Positions 43,854-53,182 are shown, counted from the stretch's first letter. The stretch: 64,000 nt of DNA from Nocardia amamiensis (GCF_015477605.1 NZ_JADLQX010000008.1:62001-126000); one strand, 5' to 3'. A program made the numbers and translations. Notes: a model not told the origin generated them from the sequence alone.

Positions 43854-46800
43854 ATGCAGTCAGCACAGCGACCGGGGGACGGGGCGGGGAAACCGGGAAA
43901 CGTGGCAGCCGCGGGGCCGGTAGTGGGACGTGACGAAATCCGCGTGGCCATCGCCAGCCAACTCGGCATCCCTGCCGACTCGATCGCCGACGACGCCGAC
44001 CTGATCCAGCTGGGCCTGGATTCGATCCGGACGATGAAGCTGGCCGGCGGATGGCGCAAGCGCGGCATCGACATCAATTTCGCGCTGCTGGCGGCGAGCC
44101 CGACCGTGGACGGCTGGCACGGACTGCTCGGCGGTGCGGGTGAGCCGGAGGCCGTCGAAGCGCCCACCGAGCCGCGGCCGGAACCGGCGGAGCAGGACGA
44201 CGACGCCCCCTTCGGGCTCGCGCCGATGCAGCACGCCTACTGGATCGGCCGTTCCGAGTCGCAGGAGCTGGGCGGCGTCGCGGCGCACCTGTATGTCGAG
44301 TTCGACGGCGCCGGGGTGGATCCCGAGCGCTTGGAGCGAGCGGTCGAAGCGCTGGTGCGGCGGCATCCGATGCTGCGGAGCCGCTTCCTGCCGGACGGCA
44401 CCCAGCAGACCATGGCCCGTCCGGGCCGTCCGGTGTGGACGTTGACCGACCTGCGCGCACTGCCGCCGGCGCAGGCACAGGAGGCGTTGGAGTCGCTGCG
44501 CGAGCGTAAGACGCACCAGCGGATGGCCGTCGAGGACGGTCAGGTCATCGACATCGCCCTGACCTTGGTCGCCGACGGGCGTACCCGGTTGCATCTGGAT
44601 GTGGACATGCTGGCCGCCGACGCGATGAGCTATCGCATCTTGGTCGGCGATCTGGCGCGCCTATACCACGGTGAGTCGCTTCCAGAGCAGGAGTACACCT
44701 TCCGGCGATACCTCGCCGATCAGGCGAACGGACGCGGCGCCGAGCACGAGCGCGACCGGGAGTGGTGGCAACAGCGACTTCATGAGCTGCCCGGTGCACC
44801 GGAACTGCCGCAGGCGCAGAGTGTTTCGGGCACGAGCCGGACGGTGCGCTATCACCGGTGGCTCACCCCGGAGGCCAGAACGCGGTTGTTCGGGGCCGCC
44901 CACGCCCGCGGCATCACTCCGGCCATGGCGCTGGCCTCCGTGTTCGCCGAGACCATCGGAGCGTGGTCGGCGCAACGGCGCTTTCTGCTGAATCTGCCCC
45001 TCTTCCACCGCGAACCGGTGCATCCACAGGTCGACGGGGTGGTCGGCGACTTCACTTCCTCCGTGCTGCTCGAGGTCGACGTGACCGAGCCGGCCACCGT
45101 CACGGAGCGGGCCCGCGCCTTGCAGGCCAGTCTGCACGCCGCCGGTGCGCACGCCGCGTACTCCGGCCTGGAGGTGCTGCGCGATCTGGGCCGCCTGCAC
45201 GGCGAGCCCGTGCTCGCGCCGATCGTCTACACCAGCGCCCTCAACCTCGGGGAGTTGTTCGCCGACGTCGTCACCGAGACCTTCGGTGAGCCGGTGTGGA
45301 TCATCTCGCAAGGCCCGCAGGTGCTGCTGGACGCGCAGATCACCGAGGTGCGCGGCGGTCTGCTGCTGAACTGGGACGTGCGTGAAGCGGCCTTTCCGCC
45401 CGGTGTGATCGACGCGATGTTCGCTCGCTACATCGACGCGATCACCCGCCTGGCGGGCGACGGCGCGCGGGAGCGGGCGGCGGGCTGGGATGCCGAGGCG
45501 ACGCTGCGGATTCCGGTCGAGCAGGCGGCCACCCGGGCGCGGGTCAACGCGACCTCGGGTCCGGTGAGCGAACGGTTGCTGCACAGCGGATTCTTCGCGA
45601 ACGCGGCGGCGGAACCCGACGCGCCCGCGCTGCTCTGGGAGCCGGACGGAGCGATCTCCTACGGACAGTTGGCGGCGGAAGCGCTGGCCGTCGCGGGCGC
45701 CCTGCGTGAAGCCGGTGTCCTGCCGGGTGATTCGGTCGCCGTGCAGTTGCCCAAGGGACCGGACCAGATCGTGGCCGTCCTCGGTGTGCTCGCCGTCGGG
45801 GCGGTCTATGTTCCGATCGGATTCGATCAGCCCGCGGCCAGGAGAGCGGAGATCCTACGCACCGGTGACTGTGTCGCCGTATTGACCGTCGAAGGCGCGG
45901 AGATTCCCGGGGTGCGGACCGTCGCCCTCACCGCGGCACGTCGTCATCCGGAACCGTTGCCGCGTCCGATCTTCGGTTCGCCCGAGGGCATCGCCTATGT
46001 GCTGTTCACCTCCGGCTCCACCGGCAAGCCGAAGGGCGTGCAGGTACCGCATCGGGCCGCCATGAACACCATCGACGACCTGAACGAGCGTTTCGCCCTC
46101 GGCGCGGCCGACCGCTGCCTCGCGCTCTCGGCGCTCGAGTTCGACCTGTCGGTCTATGACATCTTCGGTTTGCTCGGTGCGGGCGGCGCGGTGGTGACGG
46201 TCGACGACGCGCGGCGCGGCGAGCCCGAGCAATGGGTGGAGTTGGTTCGCCGCCATCGTGTTTCGCTGGTCAACTGCGTGCCCAGCCTGCTCGACATGCT
46301 GCTCGCCGCCGCGGCGGGCGCGCGCCTGGACTCGCTGCGCACCGTGCTGCTCGGTGGGGACTGGGTGGATGTCGCCCTGCCGAGCCGATTGGCGCAGGTG
46401 GCGCCGGACTGCCGGTTCGTCGCGCTGGGCGGCGCCACGGAGACCGCGATTCATTCCACGATCTGCGAGGTGGTCGGCGCCGACGTTCCGGCGGAGTGGA
46501 GCGCGGTGCCGTACGGCACGCCCCTGCGCAACGTGCGGTGCCGGGTGGTCGGCCCCACCGGCCACGACTGCCCCGACTGGGTGACCGGCGAGCTCTGGAT
46601 CGGCGGCGACGGCGTCGCGGCGGGCTACCGCGGCGATGCCGAGCGCACCGCCGAGCGGTTCGTCGTCCACGACGGCATGCGCTGGTACCGCACCGGCGAT
46701 CTCGCTCGATACCTCCCTGACGGTTGCCTGGAGTTCCTCGGCCGCGCGGACCATCAGGTCAAGATCCGCGGCTACCGCGTGGAACTCGGTGAGGTGGAGA

Positions 46801-47399
46801 GCGCGTTACGGTCCGTGCCCGGTGTGCGTCACGCGATCGCGGCGGTGGTCGGAACCGCGGCGCCCAAGCTGGCCGCGGCCGTGGTGCTCGGGCCGGGCGC
46901 CGAGACGACCGTGGCGGCGGTACTGGACGCCGTCGCGGATCTGTTGCCCGCCTACATGCTTCCCGCGCGGATGGAGATCCTGCCGGACCTGCCGCTGACC
47001 CCGAACGCCAAGCCCGACCGCAAGGCGATTCACGCGGTGCTGGCACGCGGCGACGACGACATCGAATTCCTCGCGCCGCGCAACGATCTGGAGCGGGCGC
47101 TGGCGGACGTCGTCGCCACGGTGCTGAGCGTCGAGCAGGTCGGCGTCACCGACGACTTCTTCGCCCTCGGCGGCGATTCGGTGCTGGCCACCGCCGTGAT
47201 CGCCCGGGTGCGGGAATGGCTGGACGCGCCCGGAACGGTAGTCGCGGACCTGTTCGCTGCGCGGACCGTCGAGGGTTTGGCCGCGCGCATGATCGATCGA
47301 GAACGCGAGCAGGGAACGGCAGGACGATTGGACACGGTAGCCGCGCTCTACCTGGAGGTCGCGGCGATGTCGGACGACGAAATCCTCGCCCAGACGTAG
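43854..47399 (+). CDS. mbtB: Phenyloxazoline synthase NRPS (MbtB-like)
   Basis: 1181 residues. Aryl carrier domain at about 25-105, with Ser57 in LGLDSIRTM. Heterocyclisation domain at about 120-555, with its DxxxxDxxS signature DMLAADAMS near residue 250. Adenylation domain at about 590-1060, with VLFTSGSTGKPKG near 716 and TGELWIGGDGVAAGYRGD. Carrier domain near 1085-1150, with FFALGGDSVLA. MbtB joins salicylate to serine or threonine and closes the oxazoline ring of mycobactin/nocobactin. The family length and order fit. An in-frame GTG at 43902 is an alternative start. The other assembly-line genes are not in this window. Confidence 0.92.
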   Translation: MQSAQRPGDGAGKPGNVAAAGPVVGRDEIRVAIASQLGIPADSIADDADLIQLGLDSIRTMKLAGGWRKRGIDINFALLAASPTVDGWHGLLGGAGEPEAVEAPTEPRPEPAEQDDDAPFGLAPMQHAYWIGRSESQELGGVAAHLYVEFDGAGVDPERLERAVEALVRRHPMLRSRFLPDGTQQTMARPGRPVWTLTDLRALPPAQAQEALESLRERKTHQRMAVEDGQVIDIALTLVADGRTRLHLDVDMLAADAMSYRILVGDLARLYHGESLPEQEYTFRRYLADQANGRGAEHERDREWWQQRLHELPGAPELPQAQSVSGTSRTVRYHRWLTPEARTRLFGAAHARGITPAMALASVFAETIGAWSAQRRFLLNLPLFHREPVHPQVDGVVGDFTSSVLLEVDVTEPATVTERARALQASLHAAGAHAAYSGLEVLRDLGRLHGEPVLAPIVYTSALNLGELFADVVTETFGEPVWIISQGPQVLLDAQITEVRGGLLLNWDVREAAFPPGVIDAMFARYIDAITRLAGDGARERAAGWDAEATLRIPVEQAATRARVNATSGPVSERLLHSGFFANAAAEPDAPALLWEPDGAISYGQLAAEALAVAGALREAGVLPGDSVAVQLPKGPDQIVAVLGVLAVGAVYVPIGFDQPAARRAEILRTGDCVAVLTVEGAEIPGVRTVALTAARRHPEPLPRPIFGSPEGIAYVLFTSGSTGKPKGVQVPHRAAMNTIDDLNERFALGAADRCLALSALEFDLSVYDIFGLLGAGGAVVTVDDARRGEPEQWVELVRRHRVSLVNCVPSLLDMLLAAAAGARLDSLRTVLLGGDWVDVALPSRLAQVAPDCRFVALGGATETAIHSTICEVVGADVPAEWSAVPYGTPLRNVRCRVVGPTGHDCPDWVTGELWIGGDGVAAGYRGDAERTAERFVVHDGMRWYRTGDLARYLPDGCLEFLGRADHQVKIRGYRVELGEVESALRSVPGVRHAIAAVVGTAAPKLAAAVVLGPGAETTVAAVLDAVADLLPAYMLPARMEILPDLPLTPNAKPDRKAIHAVLARGDDDIEFLAPRNDLERALADVVATVLSVEQVGVTDDFFALGGDSVLATAVIARVREWLDAPGTVVADLFAARTVEGLAARMIDREREQGTAGRLDTVAALYLEVAAMSDDEILAQT

Positions 47400-47458
47400 C
47401 GGCGCACCGCTGTTTCCGAATCCGTCGTGTGGCACGAGCTCGGACTAGACTTGCGGCC

Positions 47459-48337
47459 ATGACCAGGTGGGACACCTCGAATCTGGCCGACCAGAGCGGT
47501 CGGACGTTCATCGTGACCGGTGCCAACAGCGGCCTGGGGGCCGAGACGGTGCGGGCACTGGCCCGGGCGGGAGCCGAGGTGGTGCTGGCCTGCCGGAACC
47601 TGGCAAAAGGTGAGCGAGTGGCCGCCGAGCTCGGGGATCGAGCCCAGGTGCGCAGGCTGGACCTGGCCGATCTGGCCTCGGTGCGCGAGTTCGCCGATGG
47701 CGTCGACCGGGCCGACGTGCTGATCAACAACGCGGGCGTGATGGCGCTGCCCGAGGGGCGCACCGCCGATGGATTCGAACGGCAGATCGGCACCAACCAT
47801 CTCGGCCACTTCGCGCTCACCGGGCTGCTGCTGGACAAGATCACCGACCGGATCGTCACCGTATCCAGCGGCGCGCATCGGATGGGCACGATCGACCTGG
47901 ACGATCTCAACTGGGAGCGGCGCAAGTATCAGCGCTGGTCCGCCTACGCGCAGGCCAAGCTGGCCAATCTGATGTTCGCCCGGGAATTGCAGCGCAGGCT
48001 CACCGCGGCGGGTTCGCGGAAGATCTCGGTGGCCGCGCACCCCGGCTACGCGGCTACCGAGTTGCAGTCGCACACCGAATCGTTCCAGGACAAGGTGATG
48101 GCGCTGGGCAACCGGCTGCTCGCGCAGAGCGCCGCGATGGGCGCACTGCCCAGCTTGTACGCCGCGACCGCCGACGTGGAGCCGGGCGGTTTCTACGGCC
48201 CGACCGGGTTCGGCGGCATGCGGGGTTACCCGGAGCCGTCCGGCTCGTCCAAGGCGTCCAAGGACGAGAAGGTCGCGGGCGAATTGTGGGAGCTGTCGGA
48301 GAAGCTGACCGGCGTCACCTACGACTTCTCGAAGTAG
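47459..48337 (+). CDS. Short-chain dehydrogenase/reductase
   Basis: 292 residues of the classical SDR fold. The cofactor motif is TGANSGLGAETVRALA, with DLADL and NNAGVMA, and the catalytic Ser and YxxxK are in VSSGAHRMG and YAQAKLANLM. It resembles the retinol-dehydrogenase-like or protochlorophyllide-reductase-like actinobacterial SDRs with broad substrates. ATG at 47459. It follows the NRPS by 59 bases without an obvious terminator, so read-through is possible, but there is no reason to link it to the siderophore. Confidence 0.85.
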   Translation: MTRWDTSNLADQSGRTFIVTGANSGLGAETVRALARAGAEVVLACRNLAKGERVAAELGDRAQVRRLDLADLASVREFADGVDRADVLINNAGVMALPEGRTADGFERQIGTNHLGHFALTGLLLDKITDRIVTVSSGAHRMGTIDLDDLNWERRKYQRWSAYAQAKLANLMFARELQRRLTAAGSRKISVAAHPGYAATELQSHTESFQDKVMALGNRLLAQSAAMGALPSLYAATADVEPGGFYGPTGFGGMRGYPEPSGSSKASKDEKVAGELWELSEKLTGVTYDFSK

Positions 48338-48393
48338 CCGATCGCCTTCTTCGCTCGACCATCCTGGCATGTGACCCAGCTCACGCAACGCGA

Positions 48394-48420
48394 TGTCACA
48401 CCGGGGCGCACCGTGCCGTC
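48394..48420 (+). promoter_or_regulatory. ECF41-type promoter of the AhpD-like gene
   Basis: TGTCACA (48394-48400), 16 bases, then CGTC (48417-48420), an exact match to the known ECF41 sigma consensus TGTCACA-N16-CGTC, 40 bases before the gene. Confidence 0.85.
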
Positions 48421-48460
48421 GTCTTTGTGAACCCAACGGGAAGAACAAAGGACGGACATC

Positions 48461-48931
48461 ATGGAACGCCGCTTCGATCTCTACGCCAACCCTGTCGCCG
48501 GTAGCTTCGTCAAACGACTCACCATGGCCTCCAAGGTGATCAGCGACTCCAGCCTGCCCGCCGCCACCTACGAGCTGGTGAAGATCCGCGCCAGCCAGAT
48601 CAACGGCTGCGGTTACTGCACCGACATGCACACCAAGGACGCCGCGCACGCCGGCGAGACCACCGTGCGGCTCAACCTGGTCGCCGCCTGGCACGAGGCC
48701 ACCGTTTTCACCGAGGCCGAGCGCGCCGCGCTGGCGCTCACCGAAGAGGCCACCCGCATCGGCGACGGCCGCGCCGTCAGCGACGCGGTGTGGCAGGAGG
48801 TCCGCAAGCACTACGACGACGACCAGATCGCAGCCCTCATCGCCGCCATCGCGACGATCAACGCCTGGAACCGGATGAACGTCATTGTCCGCACCCCCGC
48901 GGGTGACTATGTCCCCGGCCAGTGGGGGTAG
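48461..48931 (+). CDS. Carboxymuconolactone decarboxylase/AhpD-like protein
   Basis: 156 residues. The AhpD-type catalytic motif CGYCTDMH (CxxC plus His) is near residue 46, after VKIRASQING. Such proteins reduce peroxides or act with alkyl hydroperoxide reductases. AAAGGACGG precedes the ATG. Genes of this type are regular targets of ECF41 sigma factors, and its promoter has the ECF41 consensus; the candidate sigma genes are at 51988 and 57305 in this window. Confidence 0.88.
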   Translation: MERRFDLYANPVAGSFVKRLTMASKVISDSSLPAATYELVKIRASQINGCGYCTDMHTKDAAHAGETTVRLNLVAAWHEATVFTEAERAALALTEEATRIGDGRAVSDAVWQEVRKHYDDDQIAALIAAIATINAWNRMNVIVRTPAGDYVPGQWG

Positions 48932-49035
48932 AAGCTCGCCGGAGCTTCGGCGCGAACCGCGCCGGTAAGGCTCGCGCCGCGAACACCAGCGTCGCGATGG
49001 ACCGCGCAACGCAGCCACACCACCCTCACTCCAGG

Positions 49036-49190
49036 TTTCGAGCGAAGCGAGACCGAGCGTTGCCCGTTCGCGGCCCGGCTCGCGTCCGAGCGATCGCTGC
49101 GTCTGCGACGAAGTCGCCAGCGGCGGTCGCTCGGACGCGAGCCACAAGGGGGCCGCGAACACGCAGCGACGAAGTCGCTGCAAAACAAAC
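49036..49190. repeat. Dispersed palindromic intergenic repeat, copy 2
   Basis: Arms GGCTCGCGTCCGAGCG and CGCTCGGACGCGAGCC enclose a gcgacgaagtcgccagcgg centre. It begins tttcgagcgaagcgagaccg, as does copy 4, and ends in gggggccgcgaacacgcagcg. Confidence 0.9.
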
Positions 49191-49251
49191 ACAGCGTTAC
49201 ACGCACCACTCCGCGTTCACGGGGTGGTAGCGGCCTGGTACTGTGCCTGAC

Positions 49252-49323
49252 GTGCAGCACGTGTATTTCTGGTTTAGCAAGCCGGCCCTGGGTGGGCTGG
49301 TCTGCGGCAACCACGTGCGCTGA
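49252..49323 (+). CDS. Aromatic-rich leader peptide ahead of DAHP synthase
   Basis: A 23-codon frame from GTG 49252 to TGA 49323 containing the run Val-Tyr-Phe-Trp-Phe at codons 4-8 and otherwise no long aromatic content. It ends 85 bases before the DAHP synthase start. Ribosome stalling at such codons when aromatic amino acids are scarce is the known logic of leader-peptide attenuation. Leaders rich in aromatic codons have been described before related genes in corynebacteria. The start has no strong ribosome-binding site, and the match is by content. Confidence 0.5.
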   Translation: MQHVYFWFSKPALGGLVCGNHVR

Positions 49324-49336
49324 CAACACTCCACCC

Positions 49337-49360
49337 CGAGCCGGATGATGGACCGGCTCG
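49337..49360 (+). promoter_or_regulatory. Hairpin in the DAHP synthase leader
   Basis: CGAGCCGG and CCGGCTCG form a perfect eight-base stem with an eight-base loop between the leader peptide stop and the gene. It may alternate with other pairings of the leader, e.g. around acgggtatcacgtccgt (49361-49377). There is no T run, so translational control is as likely as termination. Confidence 0.4.
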
Positions 49361-49408
49361 ACGGGTATCACGTCCGTGGGTCGGCCCCGAGAAAAGGAAA
49401 CCCACGAC

Positions 49409-50500
49409 ATGACAACCGCAGCCGACGTCGACGCTCGGCATTCCGATCTGGACGATCAACGCACCCTCAACATCAGCCCGCTGCGCTCGCCGGCGGAGGT
49501 GCGTCGCGTGCATCCGATCACCGATGCCCTGGCCGACACCGTCCGTGCGGGCCGCAAGGCCACCGTGGACGTGCTGAACGGCGCCGACGATCGCCTCATG
49601 GTGATCGTCGGCCCGTGCTCCGTGCACGACCCCGCCGCCGCCTTGGACTACGCCCGCCGTCTCGCGGCCAAGGCCGCTGAACTCGACGATCGGCTGCACG
49701 TGGTGATGCGGGTCTACTTCGAGAAGCCGCGCACCAGCTTGGGCTGGAAGGGCCTGATCAACGACCCGCACCTGGACGGTTCGTTCGACGTCAACACCGG
49801 TCTGGGCTTCGGCCGCAAACTGCTGGTCGACATCACCGCGCTCGGGCTTCCGGTGGCGTGTGAGTTCCTCGACCCGATCACCCCGCAGTACATCGCGGAC
49901 CTGGTGTCCTACGGCGCGATCGGTGCGCGTACCGCGGCCAGCCAGGTGCACCGGCAGCTCAGCAGCGCGCTGTCGATGCCGGTCGGCATCAAGAACGGCA
50001 CCGACGGCGATGTCCAGGTGGCGGTGGACGGTGTGCGCGCCGCGGCGGCGAGTCACGTGTTCCCCGGCACCGACCTCGACGGCCGTTCCGCGCTGATCCG
50101 CACCACCGGCAACCCGGACTGCCATGTGATCCTGCGCGGCGGCAGCAACGGCCCGAACTACGACGCGGCCTCGGTCGCCGAGGCGTGCCTGCGGCTGGAG
50201 AAGTCGTCGCTGCCGCAGCGGATTGTCGTGGACGCCAGCCACGGCAACAGCAACAAGGACCACAACAAGCAGGTGGACGTGGTCACCGACATCGCGGACC
50301 GGCTGGCCGCGGGCGAAGCCGGTGTGGTCGGCGTGATGCTGGAGAGCTTCCTGGTCGCGGGACGCCAGGACCTCACCCTCGGCCGCGCCACCGAACTCAC
50401 CTACGGCCAGTCCATCACCGACGCGTGCCTGGATTGGGAGACCACCGCAGGTCAACTGGACCGGCTGGCGGACGCGGTGCGGCAGCGTCGCGCGCGCTGA
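49409..50500 (+). CDS. aroG: 3-deoxy-7-phosphoheptulonate (DAHP) synthase, class I
   Basis: 363 residues of the AroF/AroG type. It joins phosphoenolpyruvate and erythrose-4-phosphate, the entry step to the shikimate pathway. Motifs: VIVGPCSVHDPAAALDYA, MRVYFEKPRTSLGWKGLIND, ACEFLDPITPQYIADLVSYG, GIKNGTDGD, HVILRGG, VDASHGNSNKDH and GVMLESFLVAG. ATG at 49409 follows AAAGGAA; an upstream start would add 11 residues. A leader peptide rich in aromatic codons precedes it, so feedback by aromatic amino acids is likely at expression level. Confidence 0.93.
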   Translation: MTTAADVDARHSDLDDQRTLNISPLRSPAEVRRVHPITDALADTVRAGRKATVDVLNGADDRLMVIVGPCSVHDPAAALDYARRLAAKAAELDDRLHVVMRVYFEKPRTSLGWKGLINDPHLDGSFDVNTGLGFGRKLLVDITALGLPVACEFLDPITPQYIADLVSYGAIGARTAASQVHRQLSSALSMPVGIKNGTDGDVQVAVDGVRAAAASHVFPGTDLDGRSALIRTTGNPDCHVILRGGSNGPNYDAASVAEACLRLEKSSLPQRIVVDASHGNSNKDHNKQVDVVTDIADRLAAGEAGVVGVMLESFLVAGRQDLTLGRATELTYGQSITDACLDWETTAGQLDRLADAVRQRRAR

Positions 50501-50510
50501 TCGAGCACCA

Positions 50511-50577
50511 GGCTCGCGTCCGAGTGGCCGTCGCTTTCGCGAGGAAGTCGCCGGCGGCGGTCGCTCAGGCGCGAGCC
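50511..50577. repeat. Dispersed palindromic intergenic repeat, copy 3 (short)
   Basis: Begins ggctcgcgtccgagtgg, has the gaggaagtcgccggcggcgg centre and ends gcgagcc. It lies between the convergent aroG and methyltransferase genes and lacks the long flanks of copies 2 and 4. Confidence 0.8.
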
Positions 50578-50593
50578 CTGCGGGCACCGCGAA

Positions 50594-51136
50594 TCAGACC
50601 GAGCAGATCAACCCCAGCAGATCGCCGGACGAGATGATGCGGACCTCGAAGCCCGCCTCGGCCAAATGCTCGGTGAGCTTACCCGGAGCCGGTTTCGGAC
50701 TGGCCGGCTCCGACGCGTCGGGCGTGCCGTAGCCGTAATACAGGCACAGGGTGCCGCCCGGTGCCAGTAGCCGCCGGATCAGGGCGAGCTCGGCACTGGG
50801 CTTCTTCGTCCAGAACAAGTTGACGTTCACCGCCAGGATCTTGTCGAAACCTTCTGTGCCGTCACCGATCTCGGCCAGCAGCCGGTCCGGGTCCACGTTA
50901 GCCAGGTCGGCGTGCACCAGGCGGACCCGGCCCGAATCGAGGTGCGCGGCATGCTTTTTGGATGCGCGGGCGATCGCCGTTGCGGAACGCTCGACACCGA
51001 CGATCGTCCCGTCGGTCGCCTGTTCGGCGAGGCAGGCGATCGACTCACTGGAACCGGGGCCGATCTCCAGGACCCGGTCGGCGGGCCGCACGTCCATGGT
51101 CCGCACTATCCAGGTGAACCGCTGATCGACTGCCAT
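50594..51136 (-). CDS. Class I SAM-dependent methyltransferase
   Basis: 180 residues. Motif I is VLEIGPGSSESIACLAEQ near residue 23, followed by an acidic strand end (IVGVERS), motif II-type VRLVHADLANVD, and motif III-type LAPGGTLCLYYGYG. The small size fits a compact methyltransferase of unknown substrate. ATG at 51136. It is convergent with aroG and flanked by copies of the dispersed repeat. No operon partner. Confidence 0.8.
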   Translation of the reverse strand: MAVDQRFTWIVRTMDVRPADRVLEIGPGSSESIACLAEQATDGTIVGVERSATAIARASKKHAAHLDSGRVRLVHADLANVDPDRLLAEIGDGTEGFDKILAVNVNLFWTKKPSAELALIRRLLAPGGTLCLYYGYGTPDASEPASPKPAPGKLTEHLAEAGFEVRIISSGDLLGLICSV

Positions 51137-51170
51137 CCTGGCAATCTACGACATACCGGCACCACACCGA

Positions 51171-51305
51171 GTTTCGAGCGAAGCGAGACCGAGCATTCCC
51201 GGCTCGCGCCCGAGTGGCCGTCGCGTCCGTGACGAAGTCGCCAGCGGCGGTCGCTCGAACGCGAGCCATAAGGGGGCCGCGAACACGCAGCGCCGCAGGC
51301 GCTGC
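51171..51305. repeat. Dispersed palindromic intergenic repeat, copy 4
   Basis: tttcgagcgaagcgagaccg at its start, the gacgaagtcgccagcggcgg centre and gggggccgcgaacacgcagc at its end match copy 2 closely. It lies between two minus-strand genes, touching the stop of the acetyltransferase. Confidence 0.88.
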
Positions 51306-51308
51306 GAA

Positions 51309-51887
51309 TCAAACGCAGCCGAACTCGGCGGGCCACCCGTCGGCCGGGCCAGGCGGATCGGTGCGTAACCGGGCGGCGTACCAGTGGTCGCGGCGTCGGC
51401 CGCGATGCATGCTGCCAAGCCGGGACATGCCCTCGTACCGGAATCCGGCGCGTCGCGCGACCGCGGCGGAAGCGTAGTTGCCCACGAACGCACGCCAGCC
51501 GATCCGCTCCAAGCCCAGCCCGTCGGCGCGGAATCCGAAGTCGCAGACCAGGTTCACCGCCTGCGTCATCAGACCGCGCGAGCGCTGCGCTTGCACGAGC
51601 CAGAACCCGATCTCGGCCGCGCTCTCGTCGCGTTCGCCGAGGCCGATCGTGCCGACGACCGGTCCGTCGGGGCGCAGCCGTATGGCCCAGACCGGACTGC
51701 GAGCCGCCCAGCCGGGGATGACGATGTCCTCGATGAAGGTCACCGCGTTCTCGCGCACGTACGGCACCGGGATGGTCACCCATTCCCCGATGGACGGCTC
51801 CTGGCAGCATTCGGTGATGGTGTCGACGTCGTCCATCGTCGGCGCCGACAGCCAGAACTTTCCGTTCGTCAGCACTTGATGGTCCAT
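51309..51887 (-). CDS. GNAT acetyltransferase (RimJ/RimL-like)
   Basis: 192 residues, from LSAPTMDDVDTITECCQEPS to the tail. The acetyl-CoA core is EIGFWLVQAQRSRGLMTQAV with V-x-x-Q-RSRG-type loop, then GLERIGWRAFVGNYASAAVA and RRAGFRYEG, the usual RimJ/RimL end. It should acetylate a protein N-terminus or a small amine. ATG at 51887. No operon partner. Confidence 0.82.
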   Translation of the reverse strand: MDHQVLTNGKFWLSAPTMDDVDTITECCQEPSIGEWVTIPVPYVRENAVTFIEDIVIPGWAARSPVWAIRLRPDGPVVGTIGLGERDESAAEIGFWLVQAQRSRGLMTQAVNLVCDFGFRADGLGLERIGWRAFVGNYASAAVARRAGFRYEGMSRLGSMHRGRRRDHWYAARLRTDPPGPADGWPAEFGCV

Positions 51888-51987
51888 CGGCCCATGCTGT
51901 CACGGATGGCCCGCGTGATCATCCGGTTATCACCCGCCGCCCGGATACCGCACGGGAACGCTTCATCGGCGGACCGTAGACTTCCCC

Positions 51988-52902
51988 GTGATGGTTGCCG
52001 CGCTGCTTTCCGACCTGTTCGAGTCACATCGGGCGCATTTGCTCTCGGTCGCCTATCGGCTGACGGGCAGCGTCGGCGATGCCGAGGACGCGGTTCAGGA
52101 AAGCTGGCTGCGGCTGGCGGGCGCGCACCAATCCGAGATCGAGGATCTGCGGGCCTGGCTGACCACCGTGGTGAGCCGGATCTGCCTGGACCGTTTGCGT
52201 AGTGCGGCGGCCCGCCGGGAAAACTATGTCGGCCAGTGGCTGCCCGAACCCGTGGTCACCACCCGCACGCCGTCGTTCGCGCCCGACCCGCTGGAGGCGG
52301 TGGTGCGCAAGCAGGAGTGCCGGTTCGCGGCGCTGGTCGTGCTGGACACGCTGACGCCACCGCAGCGGGTGGCCTTCGTGCTGCACGACGGGCTTTCGGT
52401 GCCGTTCGACGAGATCGCCGACATTCTCGGCATCTCCACCGACGCCGCACGTCAGCTGGCCGTGCGCGCCCGCAAGGCGGTGGCGCGGACGCCGCAGCCG
52501 GTGCCGGACGCCGAGCACGACGCGGCGGTGCAGCGTTTCCTCGCCGCGCTCGGTTCCGGTGACGTGAACGCCGTGGCGGCGGCGCTGCACCCGGACGCGG
52601 TGATGATCGGCGACGCCAACGGCACCACGGCCACCGCGGTGAACGTCCTGCACGGCGCGGATCGAATCGCCCGCTTCTACTTGGGGCTGGTGCGCAAGTA
52701 CGGGCTCCAGGACGAGCCCGCGGTCTACGAATTCGCCTCGGTCAACGGGCAATTGGGCCTCGTGGTCGCTGGGCGTCCGGCCGAGGACGGTCGCGCGGGT
52801 TATCCCACCCGAGTTGTCGGGTTCACCGTCTGTGACGGATTGGTCTGGGGCACTTATGATCTGGCGAATCCAGCGAAGTTGGTCGGGGTCCGGCTGGTTT
52901 GA
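51988..52902 (+). CDS. ECF41-type sigma factor (SigJ-like)
   Basis: 304 residues. Sigma region 2 (LLSVAYRLTGSVGDAEDAVQ) and region 4 (LTPPQRVAFVLHDGLSVPFD) are followed by a SnoaL-like C-terminal extension with the ECF41 marks WLPEP between the regions and NPAKL near the end. In this group the extension regulates the factor in place of an anti-sigma protein. GTG at 51988 with an ATG next to it. No ECF41 consensus is seen before it. It could drive the AhpD-like promoter at 48394. Confidence 0.87.
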   Translation: MMVAALLSDLFESHRAHLLSVAYRLTGSVGDAEDAVQESWLRLAGAHQSEIEDLRAWLTTVVSRICLDRLRSAAARRENYVGQWLPEPVVTTRTPSFAPDPLEAVVRKQECRFAALVVLDTLTPPQRVAFVLHDGLSVPFDEIADILGISTDAARQLAVRARKAVARTPQPVPDAEHDAAVQRFLAALGSGDVNAVAAALHPDAVMIGDANGTTATAVNVLHGADRIARFYLGLVRKYGLQDEPAVYEFASVNGQLGLVVAGRPAEDGRAGYPTRVVGFTVCDGLVWGTYDLANPAKLVGVRLV

Positions 52903-53182
52903 TTGCCGGCCGTCTGTCGCCGTTCTGACATCGGCTGATAAGCCAGCGACGAGGCAAGTGCCACAGGGAACGCAGTACTTGTCCGACAGCGGGCAGATCC
53001 GGGTAGGAATCTGTAAAAATTCCGTTTCGAGATTTGCTCGCGGCCTGTGCGCCAGAACAGAGCGAGGTTGGCTGCCATTGGAGCAGCGAACAACCCCTGT
53101 AGATAAATGCCCTGGTCAATGCCCGAAAGAGGGGCTAGCTACCACTTAGCAACAAGCTCGGCTCCTGGACTACTCTCCGGGT

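Noticed and set aside
51897..51923. TGTCACG-like element upstream of the first ECF41 gene
   Set aside because: The -35 has a mismatch and the base block 16 positions on is ATCC, not CGTC; not a supported promoter.
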